The notes under the pieces were generated by a model. The model made no database searches. It was not told the DNA's origin and saw only the letters and a program-made list of their open reading frames with translations. The position numbers and the translations under genes were made by a program. Of a stretch of DNA of 64,000 nucleotides, positions 37,279 through 50,852 are shown in pieces. This DNA comes from Brugia malayi (lineage: Eukaryota > Nematoda > Chromadorea > Rhabditida > Onchocercidae): the NCBI RefSeq assembly GCF_000002995.4, contig NW_025062478.1, forward strand, positions 7,602,001-7,666,000, in the 5' to 3' direction. Every line of letters begins with the position of its first letter. Position 1 is the stretch's first letter.

Positions 37279-40200
37279 ATGAGGTCTAAAGTGTTTGTTT
37301 ATAAATCATGCAAAAATATGACCCATTTGGCGTGTCGATTTTGCAATGATGAATCCGCGGTTCATGTTGTTGATCCTCTGCTGGATTTACATTATCGCTT
37401 TAAAGATATGAAAAGGCTTAAATGCATGATTGAAGCGAGGTAAGCTTAAAATTCAACCCGAATGATTGATAAATTGTACTGGAAAATAGGGGATTGAGTT
37501 TTAAAAGAAGTTGAAATTCGTAGGACGATAAATGCTATTGAAAAATTTTATATTGACCTTTTATCATTGCAGTATTTTAAAACATTCATTGCCAAGCTTA
37601 TACACAGTTTTAAAAACTTCGTAATTTAATAAGTAGCAAATAACTAGTTTGTATTGCGGTATTATGATCAATATGGTAATGCAAACTGTTTATGACTGTT
37701 CATTTTATATTCAGTTATCGCAGTTCTGATATTTAACGAAAATACTTGTTGTTTTAGAGGATTGAAAATTGATGTTGAAAGCGTTGCTGCAAATTATAAT
37801 AGATGGTGGAATGTTTACACAAAGTGGCGTGATTCTACTGCTAAGGTGCCTTTTTATTCATTTACTAGTCCAAGTGCACAAATTTTATTTCAAAAAATTC
37901 GTAATTTTATTTTATTTTATTTTTTTTTCTTTCATAATAATTTATTGAATACGAGATGAGATGGCATCAAATTAAAGTTTTCATGTAAAATTTGCATGTT
38001 TTTATGTACAATTTTATAAAACTGTTTTAGTCGCAGGCAGAAAAGTTATTGCGTAACCGCGAGTTAAGGCAGTGCATGCTGAAAGAAAGTGAGGGATTGC
38101 TGGATGCTTTGAGGTTACCAAATGATTTATCAGCCGATACTATGTGTGAAGTTACCGCTCCTTTGTTCAGTGAAGTTGACTATGAACAAAACAACAGGCA
38201 TATATTTTTTTTGCAAAAAGCGGGTATGATAAAGGTATCATATTCACTAATAGATTTTTTAATATTCTTTATAATAGGGCTCTCTCATTCACTGAATTCT
38301 AAGTATGACTGAAAGTAAATCTAAAGCTTTGGATTTTTTGTGCGGTTCTATTAATTTGGTAATCACACCAGAATAAATTTAACTTTACTTTTTGCAGGTA
38401 GAACCTTCAATTTCAAATGCACATCTCATAGGACTCCCAGCTAGTTTGCAGTATTTTCTGCAAAAGTTGTTCCGTGAAGAACTTACTGGGAATATTCTTA
38501 ATGTAATAGTTATAATTTTTGACGAAAATTTATGTGCCTTTTCACACTGATAAGGCTGTATCGTAACCTCTTGTTACCTCTCGAAGAGATTCAAAATTAA
38601 CCATCGGACTTTTTATAAGTCTACTATAATTCTTGCTCTATTGATCTCCTGCATTCATTATGCATACATAACTTCTTATAACCCGACTTTTGCATAAGAA
38701 ATAGCTAAATGTTGTGATTTTTTTTTGAGTGTAATTTTTAGGTTTCTCCACCCTACTTTGTGCGTGGTGCAATAATCGATGGTGTGAATATGTCAAAGGA
38801 GTCTTTCCCGCTATTTGCCAGTGATGCGCATAAAAGATCTCTCTATTTGACAGGTATTTCTTTTATTTAATAATTAACTGCAGTATTTTATGCATACTAT
38901 AGCTATTTTTAATTTATCTACTTTCCACACTTCCACGAAGCATTGCAACTTCCACTACAAAGCTAAACTTGCAAAGACTTAGTTTTATAAAAATGCTAGA
39001 TGTTTTTGTATAATCTTTGCTGAAATAGGAGAATATTGCTGTACATAACACTTCAACTGTTTATAGCTTAATCAATTCATTACTTAATATTATTAGCCTA
39101 TTCAGTATCTTCATAAATCATTTCCAAGTCAAATTAACAGAAATCCTTTATCTGGATTAGTTTCATTATTTTCTAAGCGATAAAATTTTAATCGATTTTT
39201 TGAATGAGATAAAGAAAAAAAGGATTTTTTATGGCTTCTGCACAAACATCTACGTTCTTACTGTCATTGTAAGCCATTGATTTAAAAACCCTCAAAACAT
39301 TTCCTGAAACTTTGGTCGATTCTTGTGAGACGATAAATGGTAAAATGCTTGAATCATCAAATTAAGTTCAAAGAATAGTAATTTTAGGTCATAGTATCCC
39401 TTCGCTGGTTGCTTTGTTTGTGAAAAAATCCTTCACGATGAAGACAAATAGATGGCCTCTTCGTTTGCTAAGCAGTGGAGCTTCTTATAACATTCCAGGC
39501 AGCGTACCATCTTCCATTCTTAATTTGAATAATATTTCACAACGATTAAAGATAGTGCTGCTGTCACTGTGTAGAACGGACGAGGAAGAAGACAGTGAAT
39601 ATAAATTTCTGACTAAATCAGTACAAGCTATTTTGGAAGACAAATTATCTCTAGAAATTGCTTCATCGTTTGTTCCTGCTTATAAATTATTAAATTTCGA
39701 ATCTGGTGCAACTGGCTTGTCAACTTCAACTGAAGTTGAGGTAACTGTTTTCTTAAAATATTTTTTCATTTTTTTAATTTTTATATCATTTTTTTAAATT
39801 TTTTATTTTTATATCTGAAAAGTAGTAGTTAAATATACTGAATTTGTTAATTTAAAAAGTTTAATTTGATTTATGCATTACTCTGGTTTTCTGTATATTT
39901 TATTCGATTTAACGGAAGCATCATATATACGGACCTTTTGCATGGCTGTATTAACTTTCGTTGAAGTCAATTAATATATGTTCTATAAATCAAAAATTTG
40001 TCATTTACTGTTCAAAGAAGTATCGAGATTGTTTACTAGTAAGATTTCCCAATATTCAGATAGCTCGTATTTCTACGATTGGTTCATATATCTCCCGTCG
40101 ATTATGTATTTTGCTTGATTCGAAACCGAAAAATGTTGATTTTGTGCGAATGGTTTTTGTTGACATTGATCTTACAAGGTATAGAAGGATCTTTTTTTAA

Positions 40201-40385
40201 AAACATTGCTTTTCGAATGAAAATTTGTAGTATGTCAAAATGTAAATCTTCTATAAATTTGCTTTTTCAGAATCGTTGCTTCATTGATCGAAAAACATGT
40301 GATATCTGGAGAGTCTGTGCCAGAAAGCATCAATTCTTTTCTTACTCGCTCACTTATTCAGTCTTTAAATTCTCAGAAATCATGA
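37279..40385 (+). CDS. Seryl-tRNA synthetase-like protein lacking catalytic signatures (SLIMP/SARS2-like)
   Basis: Eight exons: 37279-37439, 37758-37845, 38031-38234, 38398-38502, 38742-38853, 39388-39740, 40060-40178, 40271-40385; 418 aa, phases consistent. Residues about 37-100 correspond to a shortened tRNA-binding arm. Class II SerRS core features follow in order: motif 1 with VSPPYFVRGAIIDGV, the substrate region LYLTGHSIPSLVALFVKK, the motif 2 region WPLRLLSSGASYNIPG, and the motif 3 region TIGSYISRRLCIL with VRMVFVDIDLTRIVASLIEKH. The serine-binding TxE, the motif 2 FRxE arginine and the NGT...R of motif 3 are all absent. It is therefore predicted not to charge tRNA. It resembles insect SLIMP, a mitochondrial paralogue of SARS2 with non-charging roles. 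Orthology to SLIMP is inference, and a very divergent SARS2 is the alternative. AATAAA lies at 40595. Confidence 0.75.
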
Positions 40386-42327
40386 AAGAATGGGAATTCT
40401 ATCATGTCATATGTTCCTTTAAATAATTTGTCTTAATTATCTTTATTGAATTTAGTTTTTCTGCTATTTCTCAATCATCTTCCTTGCAGTGAAAAAAATG
40501 ATCTTTCATTGTTAAAGATCAAGTGACAATTCCTATTATATTTGATAATTTATAAAAGTCAAAGAAAGAACTGTGACCAAAATTCTACATTGGAAATAAA
40601 TTTTTCTGGCTTTGTACGCTTCGTCCATTTCAGAAATTCAGTATTTGATTATGTTATAAAATCTATGTGTGTATGTTCTTTCATGCAGGCTTAACCATGT
40701 AGTACTTAAGTTTGTCTGTTAGACAATCAGAGCCAGTTCTGCTTTGTTTCGATTGGAATATTTAATTTCTTACAGATAATTCGATTTTATACATTTCTTT
40801 ATTCAGTCTTTTGTTTTGTTTGTAAAATAAATTCGTGTCTATTTTATTTTTTGGTTCGATGCAAACAAATTTTTGCTTTTATGTGTTTCCTTTAATTATA
40901 AGCTTTTCCTACCTGTATTCATAAACTTTGTAATTCTTGATGACATGCGCGTCTTATAATTACTTTGATGACAGCCGCAAGTTGAGTGATGTCTTACATC
41001 AAATCGTTTTGAGGTACAGAACTTTTATATTTGTGCTGAACTGTGCCAATCACAAGAATAGAAAATATGCTTGAAATTTGATCTCAATTTATTCTTGGTA
41101 TTTTCGTAAGACAAATGGAATCGTTTCATACGATAGGATGGATTTATGCCCCAGAAATCCTTTCAAGAACGACATCAGCAGTGTGCTGATGAACGTATTA
41201 TACCGATGCGACGAAAAAGAATGATGAAAGGATGTGCGATATTATATGAAAAGGTGTTTGAAGGAGTGTTTAGGCACTCGATATGCGTTTATTTGAATTT
41301 ATCGTGGCAAGGTCACTTCAACTAAAGGAATTTTTTTTCTGCTCTGTGATGCATAAAAATGACTCCTCAAACGACATTTATGTTTTTTGTAGATCTTCTG
41401 AGGTTCATCTGAAGATGGATGGTCGTATTTTTGTAGCTTTTTTTTGCTTTCACTTATTTTCATTCGCTTTTTTTCATTGATTTTCCTTTTTGAAGAAGCT
41501 AATTTTTTCTTTCATTTCTTTTGCCATTTTTATCTTATTTATATTTTAAATTCAAATGAATACTACTGTGACTAAGTTTGCAAGAAGTCAGAGTTTTGTT
41601 GGAAGTATAGATTAAGGTGACGTAACTACCATCATGGGTTTTAACATTATTAGTGATCGAGGCTACCCATCAAACTGATATTTTTGTATGTTCTGGTCTT
41701 GAACCGGTTTCAAGTGCGTTGCTTAGCAGTTAAACTGTTTTTCTCTAACTCATTTTCATTGTAGATGCAATTTGTTCTCTTTCCACGTTATGACTCTTCC
41801 GTATTTTTTGGATTGCATCATTTTTCCATAAGTGATTAATTAACATTATGTTCTAATTAGAGTTCTTTATGGTCATCTTGTATCTGCCAGTATCTAACTT
41901 ATGATGAGTCTTCCTCCAGTTAAATAGATCAAATATAATTTTACCTGTCACTTCGAGTGTCTGAAGTAATTATAGAGCTAGTCAGCATTGCTTTGCATTT
42001 GTTTTGACATTTTGTTCTGGTTGTTTTTTCCTCCTTTAAAAAAGCGACATTTCAAGAACCAGTCCAATTGTATTGTTGTTTGGAGTTGAAGCATAGAGCG
42101 GTAAAACTGTTGGAGATGTAATAAATTGGTAGTAATCTTGAGATGACCTATTTGCATCTTTCTTCTTCAGCTTTTCTTTATTGCTCTTCTCTTTAGTTTC
42201 CTCCTTCAATTTCAATTTTTTTTTTTTTTTTTGAGAATGTTATGTATTTCTTAATGTTTCTGCGACATCACTGATTGCTTTCCTTCCAAAATTTTTTACT
42301 CTTTATTCTTGAGTTTTCAAAATTCAG

Positions 42328-42731
42328 GAGTTTAAATACGATGAGATGCGAACAAAAGATTTAGTACAGAATGATGTGAAATAAATTGATGCGACAAATA
42401 CGGAGCTCTGCAAAGAAATTGGAAGCTTTCTGACCATTTCATGAAATAGGTTTGCCTCGTTAGATCTCCAAAATGCAGAAGATGTACGTGTCCTCATATG
42501 TCAACCTAAGGATCTTAATTTAACTTAGAGCAGTTAGTAAACAATAAATCTAGGACCAAATTCACTGTATTTAGTTTTAGTGGGGCATTGGAAGGATTTT
42601 ATTTCACTAATAGAATTTGCTTCATCGGTCAAAGTCAAAGTTCAGCAAAAATTGTCATCAACCTTAGCCAAAGAGTGGTACTGGAAGGTAGTGACCAGGC
42701 AGTCACATACTGTGTACAAGCGGTGGGTTAA
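42328..42731 (+). pseudogene. Decayed coding relic of unknown origin
   Basis: One frame from 42328 reads protein-like text interrupted by stops: EFKYDEMRTKDLVQNDVK, then IDATNTELCKEIGSFLTIS, then NRFASLDLQNAEDVRVLICQ. After about 42510 a neighbouring frame continues as NLEQLVNNKSRTKFTVFSF, GALEGFYFTNRICFIGQSQ and VVLEGSDQAVTYCVQAVG to a TAA at 42729-42731. The stops and the frame change argue for a broken gene, though short introns cannot be fully excluded. I recognise no family. Confidence 0.35.
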
Positions 42732-45700
42732 AAGTAACTCTGCTGTGAAATATTAAAGTGACACTTTCTTTTTCCTTTCAAAATGATATTCAACATCTTT
42801 GGTCATTTATTTTATCATTACTATTACTTAAATTCTTTAAATTGCATAACACGTCAGTAATACGTGAAGAGGAATGGATGGATAAAGATTGGAATGAAGA
42901 GAAGAAGGATGAGTAGTGCATTCGCTGGTGACCATGTTAAGTAATTTGCGCTGCGAAATTTCTTTTAAAAATAAGTTACAGCCTATGTTTTCATGAGATG
43001 TTGACTGTAGGTGAGATATTTATTCAACTTTTCAGTTTTTAGCCAATAAATTGAAATATTTTCAACTATTCGATCAAAAAGTCTGCAGTGCTTGACAATT
43101 TCTATGTGTACTTTTAAAAGACTAAATTATTTTTCAGTTACATTTTTCCCACTTACAGTTGGCTGCGATTATGCTAGGAAAATTTCATCGAAAGCTGATG
43201 TACTCCAGAATGTATCGTCGATAAAATCATCAGTAAAAGTGTAGAATTTTTAAAACATTTTATTAATCCTAATAAATTTTTGAGAAACGACATATCAAAA
43301 GACGCAAAATCGAATTCACATCTTCTGCTGGAGTAATCAAAAAATCTAAAGGAAAATCACAAAACTGATAAATTTTGAAAACCTCAATTCTCAACATAGA
43401 AAGCAATAGAAATCGATATTTCCATTGAGTGGAAAAAATCCGGACGGAGAGAATTGTATGGTTGAATAATCGAATGTTTTCGAGACTTGATTTCATTTTC
43501 ACCAGGTCGAAAAAATTATAAACTTTTGGACCTGCATAAAAGCACGTACGTAGAGTAATGGAAAATATGCCTTGGTAGTATCAGGTGAGTGGGTTGAAAT
43601 GTTTTTGCCTAACAGTTGTTCCCAGAGGCTAATATTACTTCTTATGATTTTATACAAATAGTTGAATAAAGGAGATTTTAGACAGTGATGAATGTGTGTG
43701 TCCTTACTGACATAATAAGCAACTTCTTTTTTTTTTTGATATTTGTTAAATTTGATAAAATAAGAAAAGAAATACAGGAGCTAGAAGAAATAAGAAATGA
43801 AGGAAAGGAAAAAAATAGATAATGCAGTGTTGATTGGTGCGGAATGCAGTTTGATATCTTCTCCATCGTCTTCCTTTCCATTCTAAAGAGGCATTTATGA
43901 TTTCTGTGCTGATTCGTCTTTTATTTGCATGCCTGACAACAGGTCACATTCTTCCTTCGCTTTCCACTTATTTTTCTCCTCCCAATCATTTCATCATGGA
44001 GATTTACTGGATACTGAAGTATAGGTGTATGAGATCACGAATTCCTTCTACTGGTGTCATGTGTATGTTTCATTAGAGGCATTCTTTAGAGAGAGTATCA
44101 TTGCTATATCGTTGTAGGCAGCTTCCTTCCTTTACAACTCCAGTTCGCCATCTCTTTTTTCAGAGAAGTTTTCTACCGTTTCATTAATGACCATTAAATC
44201 TTTTGAAACATTTCACATACCATGCCGTATACCAAAATTGTTTCTTTACCATTTCCATCTTCAGCCAATTACCGTTTTTGCAATGATTTTTCTTTATTAT
44301 TGTCTTGTTAGAAATTTTTCACAAATATTCTGTATTTATAGCTGAATTTATCGTAATTTATCCTAGTGTTTCCATGCTATCATACATAAGCTTCAGGACA
44401 CAAGATTACTGAGCTTAATTTTATCATTATAATTGCTTCTTTAACACAGCATTTTCACAAACATGATTTTATCATTTATGCTTTTAATCATTGCAAGTGA
44501 AATGGACGACCACTGTTGTCATATAGCATATATTTACTTTGGTTTTTTTTCTCTTCTGCATTTTAACAATTGCTTACTAATATCTACTCATCTTATAAAA
44601 ATAAAAACTTCACACTGATTTTTACATTCTAAAAAGTGAGAATGAGAATATGAAAATTTTCTCACTCTATATTACAGATAAGCCAATGCTACAAAGTCCC
44701 AGTTAAAGCTATAAGCTATATCAGCCCTATCACTCACTTGCTTAGTTTCCGCGGAACAAAAGATCATTACATGCTTATTTCAATTTCAGAGGATAAAAGT
44801 AGCTACGAACTTTTCATTAGTTAAATACAGCTTAGATAGTGTTTTCGAGAACATTTCGTTAGATACCAAAAGTTGACCTTGAACTGATATTAGGTGTCCA
44901 GTAATACAGTAGTGGATTGATGATTGCTTCGCCTTTCGATTCTTGTCGTCCGCAATTGGTGTTGGTGTTGACGAGGCAGTGAGTAGATTGAAATGCATCG
45001 TAAGTCCTTCATGTCCCGGTTGTAGTAACAACAAGATGGATGCATCACACCTATCGCATGTTATTCTGTCTGTTGTCTTCACTCAGTAACTTGTCACAAT
45101 TTTAGCGATCAAAAATTATATTAGTAATTTTAAGTATAAAGTAGAAATTGGTTTTTTTTTCTTTTATGAACTCTACTATTTCACATTAGCCTCATAGTAC
45201 CATAACGTTATGACAGTTAAACTTTCTTTTATATCAGGAATAACTTCTAACTGCACAGTGTTTACGGAGTTTACGGATATGTATCGCAGCGTTACCATGA
45301 AGTATGAGGGAAACGTAGCTAATGCAAAGTGTATATCTGCTCAATTCATATCGCTTATCATTTACCCATCCTGCAAAGTGCATTTCCAGACTATCTCTTA
45401 TTTATTTCAACATTTGCTATCATTAATATCCACTTACCTTTATTCCAATGAAAGCAAAAAGATAAAATTTGAACTAATCTCATCGGTTTTAATGATGTAT
45501 TGATGATCACTTCAGTTATGCACACTGTTTATTGAAGGAAAGAAGGAAAAGTTTCCTTGAGACAGCAGACAAAAAGGTACTGTACTTAGAAGTGATGTAT
45601 TTCCTCATAATCCTTCCTCTTCTAATGATGACTCTTGAAAGATCGGTAGGAATGCGAAGAATGGCGGAGATGACAAAAACATGATTTATTACAAATGAAA

Positions 45701-47228
45701 TGGCGGTGAGTAGCGCATCGTTGATCCAAATTCCATGCGAAATAGAATGGACGAACGAATGAATGGATGAATGATACAAATATAATGAACCAAGGAAAGA
45801 GATATGGGTGGCCTCTGCATGTATCAAATGTTTCCCATTCCCATTAAAAACATCCGCCTATTATTTATAATGTTGACGAATTTAAATATAACAAACCATT
45901 TTGGAAATGCTTCAAAATTATTTCAAAATATCAATTACATTTGCTTTTACTAGAAATAGTCGGAAAACAACGTGTTCTGTTACTTAAAAAAACCTATACA
46001 GTTATCCATTTTAGTTTTCTTTTTGAAAATGTGGATCTAACAAACAGTCTTTCTTAGTCGACACAGTATTACTAAGGCTTATCGTAGTGAAAATCTCATT
46101 TCTCTGAAGTTTTTTATGTATTTTAAATGGTTTTCCCTAGCAGTTAGCTAAAGTCATCGGAATACTGTTCTTTCATATCTTTTTTTAGTATTAAATATTT
46201 CCTTCTCATTGCTAACAAATTGCCGGAATGATTCATTAGATTGATACTACCTGATTTGGTATGTATCTGTATGCTTGGATTTGAATCTGTGTGTGATCAT
46301 GTCAACTAAAGAATGTTATCCAATTAAGGTAATAGGTACTTCTTATTTAACGTTAAATTTTCTTTTTTTTTTGCTGAAAATATCATCTGACTATTAGAAA
46401 TTTAACTCTAGATTTAAATTTGAGCTCAAGTTTATCCTAATTTAAAACAATTTCATTATTCGTTTATGATAGCTTTGAAAATGTTTCATCACTAGCATAG
46501 TGTAATACTAATGTTAAAAAACAAGAAACTAATAAAAAGGGTATCACTGAATTCAAAAACATGCTGAATTAAGGATCACAGAATAATGAAATTAAAAAAA
46601 TTGAAAATAAACATACCATCAATCACAAGGTCTAGTCATCTGGAAGTATTTTTCTATTTCCGGAAACACATTTTGTGATGGAATTGAAACAACGATCAAG
46701 AAAGAATGAAAAGAAGATGATGGGAAAGTTGCACAACAGCGTGGTTTTAAAGTTTCATCTATAAATCATGGAAAAAAGAAAATACAGTGATCAGTGATAG
46801 TGTGAAACTGTTCGTTAGCATATGCTATCAGTTAACAGCTACTGAAAATGGTTTTCGTTCTATCTGAAGCTTGGATGATGTTGAAGTGAAGATGAGACTG
46901 GATTCCTTCTGGAATCATCTGAATCTTCATTAGACAGGAGCAGGTTGAATCTTCTAGCAGCGCTCTTGTCCCATCTCCCCTTCATTGTCACATTCAGATA
47001 CACTCTCTCTAATCAGTTTACATGCTCATTAAGCGAGTCTGTCCGTGCATCCATGCATATTTACACACATATATAAGCATCACACGGTGACGTTTGAAGT
47101 CCCTTCCTTGTAAATATATATATATGTGTGTATGCATGTGTGTGTATGTGTGTGCACATAGGCACACACATTGTCTGTGCATAGCTGGAATTCCTTAGCA
47201 TGGAGAACCGGCTCCCGAATTCTACTCC

Positions 47229-47253
47229 CTCTCTCTCTCTCTCTCTCTCTCTC
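47229..47253 (+). repeat. CT dinucleotide repeat
   Basis: About 12 perfect CT units. A nearby + strand stretch, 47114-47156, is TG/TA rich. Confidence 0.9.
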
Positions 47254-50200
47254 GGAAATTTACAGATATTGAATGATCTCCCGCAGTATTTCTTCTTTTC
47301 TCTGTCTATTCCCTCGTGTTCTCTGGTTCATTTATTTGTTCTAAAAATTCCTGAAATTTTTCTATCTTGCCGAAATAATCATTTCCATAAACCTTTTTCT
47401 TTGTGCAATTGCTTCGGAGTTAATAGCACTAATGTTGGCGAGCTGATCATTTAACATTGAAATTTCTTCTTACACTGTGATAAGTTTACTGTAATCATTA
47501 TACTTCTTAGAGAATTAGTCTGAAGTGATGTGAAGATTTTAGTGGATTAATTGACAAACAAGTCTTAATTGTTCATGAAAACGTATTCAATTATGACTCA
47601 TTTGTCATCAGCTGTTTTATTCTGCTTACATAGCTTCTTTCACTCAATCACATCAACTGGTGACTTCTTTTTCCCTTAAAATAGTCGTCAATTAATTAAA
47701 TGAATTTTCTCAAAAACTTTCAAAAAAAACTTTCGACATTAGCCACAGCATTACCACCCATTTCTCATGATGGAAAGATCACTTTTCTCCTGAAAATTCT
47801 ATTCATGTTTGTCTTATCACGTTAATCTTGAAAGAAATATGTCTGGAAATGTACCAAAGTAAGAGTACTTCAAATTGCTTTGCCCATCACTAAAGGATAT
47901 TTTAAACCGTACATGTATGATACTCTTGGGATGCTTCAACTTCATTTATTCTCTTGTTTACTTCAACGGAAACGGACCTTTCTTCAATAACTGGTTGAAA
48001 CAAAAAAAGGAAAAGAATTTCTTCGTTTATTCTAACAGTCAGCACGTAAATACTTCACATTGAATGTCCTATCGATTCATTCCATCCTTACTTTTCTCCT
48101 CGTTTTCTCATTTTTGATCATTATCAAAGAAATGTGTCGTGTGCTACCCTTCCCAAAATGTGTCATTCACGTATGTTATGATATGATATGAATTGACATG
48201 TTTGTATATACCTTTCTGTCTATTAAGGTGACATACCTTATCAGTATGTACGTATCCATTCGTGTATGTGTGCACATCTTTGCGTGATTTTACTTCTTAC
48301 TTGTTACTTTTATGTGGCTTATTGCTCTACATTATAAGTGTAAATTTTCTCGAGAATCACTGTTTCTTCGGCGGTTGTTTCTTTATCCATCGTCGATTTA
48401 ATTGTTTGCTAGGCAATTAAGTTTGGAATGCATTTTTTCTTTTTTGAATGCTTGCTATTTAATGAGTGAGCCAGCAGTAGTTTATTTGTTGGTACGGCAG
48501 GGATGCATCTAGTGAATATAAATGAGATCGCTGCTTCTTCGGGGATATAACTAAATGATGCAGTTATTTTTCATAGGAAACCTCTCCTCGGGATATATCG
48601 AGCAACACATTGATACATCTAGTATATTCATGCAGAGGTAAACAGTAGTTAGTTTTGTTTTCTCGAATTTAACCTCTGTAATGTGAAAAACTATTCAAAA
48701 AATTTATAATTCCTTACGAGAATAAAGATAGGTTTCATTAAGTTCAGCGAATAATTTCAAGGTTATTTTTCTTTTTTTCTTCAAATTTTAATAGATATTT
48801 TACAAGTGATGACTGACCTCTGAAGGTTTGCGTTTTTTTCTTTTTTTGCTATGGAATGATGTGATTCAATTTCGTTTTTTCAAACTTCCAACTTTTTAAT
48901 GCTGTCATCATCTCTTCATTAAGCAAATATTGTACTGTTGGCTACTTTTTTGGAGCTAGTACTAACGATTTACTCTTTTAATTGATTAAGCCTGCGACTT
49001 TTCATATAGGACATTAAAATTGAGAAGTTATTATGGATAATTTAAAGTACGGATTCATTTTTTCTAAATGGATATTTAGAATGGAATGATAAAATAATAA
49101 TTGAATATTTCAAAAATGCAACGCTTTAAGTGAAACAGGTGATTTTTCTACAAGTTAAATTATTGCTATTTCTCATAAGACGATCATTTAAATTTTGACA
49201 ATTTAAAAATATTTTTTTTTTAACTATCAAACTCTAAGTCTCCAAATCAGATACGGTTCTGAAACAGCGAGAAGGAAGTATAGGAGTGTTTCAAACGAGA
49301 AACCTGATACAGTGACTTCTACTTTAGTAAGGTTTTTTTTATGAATTCATAGTGTTTCATTAATAATTTTGATGAAATTGGAGGGTATTCCATATCTGGA
49401 ACTGATGTCCTTCTAATTAATTTATATCTTAACAAATTTTTATGCACAATGTGGTTAGTTAATAAACTGCTAATCTATTAGTGACCAGGAATTATGGCCA
49501 GCAGTGTCAATGTGCATGCCTCCTCTTTCGACAGAGGATATTTTTGAAAGGATGTAATAATTATTTGCAATGAAATATATTCATGCCATTATATACTTAC
49601 TTTTTTTTAAAATTCATTTTGTTACCATCGTTAACGGAATTTGTGTTTTCGGGAATGCGGGAATGAATGTTGAAGTAAAATGATTCCGAACAGAAAAAAG
49701 GATATGTTTGCTCAAGGTCATGCGGTATTACATACAAGAGAATGTGGAAGAGGGGACAAAAGGGAGGTAGAGGGTTGGTTCAATTGACCTCGAATAGCTA
49801 TGGCGTACCCCCGAAATGAAATGTCATTTCCTTCCTGACCTGTCCCTTTGCTTTCTCCTCTTTCGTTCAGTTTTATTTCTTTCAAAATTAATTGTATTAT
49901 TCGAAAAAGTTATTCCTGAGTTTTTACGGATTCATTTTTTTGAATTCCTTTTCTGTAACATTCTAATGATTTCAGCAGAGTTATTATTTAATATCATTAC
50001 ACCGCGAGCTATTTTATTAATAGATAATAAATATGAACTTTTTAAAATATTTTCATCCGCTCGTCCTCTTTATACGTCTTATACTTTCAAGTTAAATTAC
50101 TGATTCAGATTGTTTTATCTTATTGATACTGAATATTTAATTACAGGCCTATTTCCTTGCACTTTAATTTGATTCATCTTAGTGAATTAGGAATGTCAGG

Positions 50201-50852
50201 AAGAGAAATAGACGGCACGAGTTATCACACACACACAATGATTCCTTAGAAGCGAGTTGACATTGAGGTATTGCTTTAGATCAGGTAAGACTGCAACTAT
50301 GTTTACAAAGCTACCTCTTGAAATGTTTTAAGTATTTCTATAGCTCTCCTCTTTCGAGAAGAATTCAATCTATTCGAAGTTCATCGATTCAAGTGAAGAA
50401 TTAGCTATTAGATGACACTGAGTTTTAGATGTATCTTCTTTGAATCGAATCATATTGAGTAATAAAGGAATGGGTAATTAATTCACATATTGTATGAAAA
50501 GTTCGCAGGAAATCGTTTTGATTGTTTATATTTTGCTTTCTTTCATTATTATCATTTTCAAAATGTTCAAAAGTAATACTAAATGATTTAGGATGAAATT
50601 ATAAAAGTTACTTCTTAATTGCCACAGCTATTAGATAGACTATTTTTAGAAAGTATGCAATCTTTTACGCATAAGGTAAGTTTTTTTTTTATGGTATTTA
50701 AGGTAAAATATTTTGTAATTGCATTTATTTGTTGTTAAATGTTGAATAGACGTATATTTGCGTGACGGAGCTTCGTTTTGAGAAAGATCATGAAATTGTG
50801 CAATTAGCGACCTGTTATTATTTTAGTATAATAAAAGCAAATCAAAAAAGTG

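Larger units (their letters stand above)
40386..50852. other. 10.5 kb gene-poor region upstream of the FERM gene
   Basis: No intact gene was found. It contains the SerRS-like 3' UTR, a possible coding scrap near 41148-41255, a decayed coding relic (42328-42731), dinucleotide repeats (47114-47156 TG/TA, 47229-47253 CT) and long T runs. It probably includes the promoter and perhaps untranslated exons of the FERM gene, whose coding part begins after an acceptor TTATTATTTTAG ending at 50826. Confidence 0.45.

Noticed and set aside
44786..45082. - strand open frame of about 98 codons
   Set aside because: No start context, family motif or splice partner; judged chance.
47200..47454. + strand frame beginning MENRLPNSTPSLSLSLSL
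   Set aside because: Its protein-like look comes from the CT repeat (Leu-Ser dipeptides).
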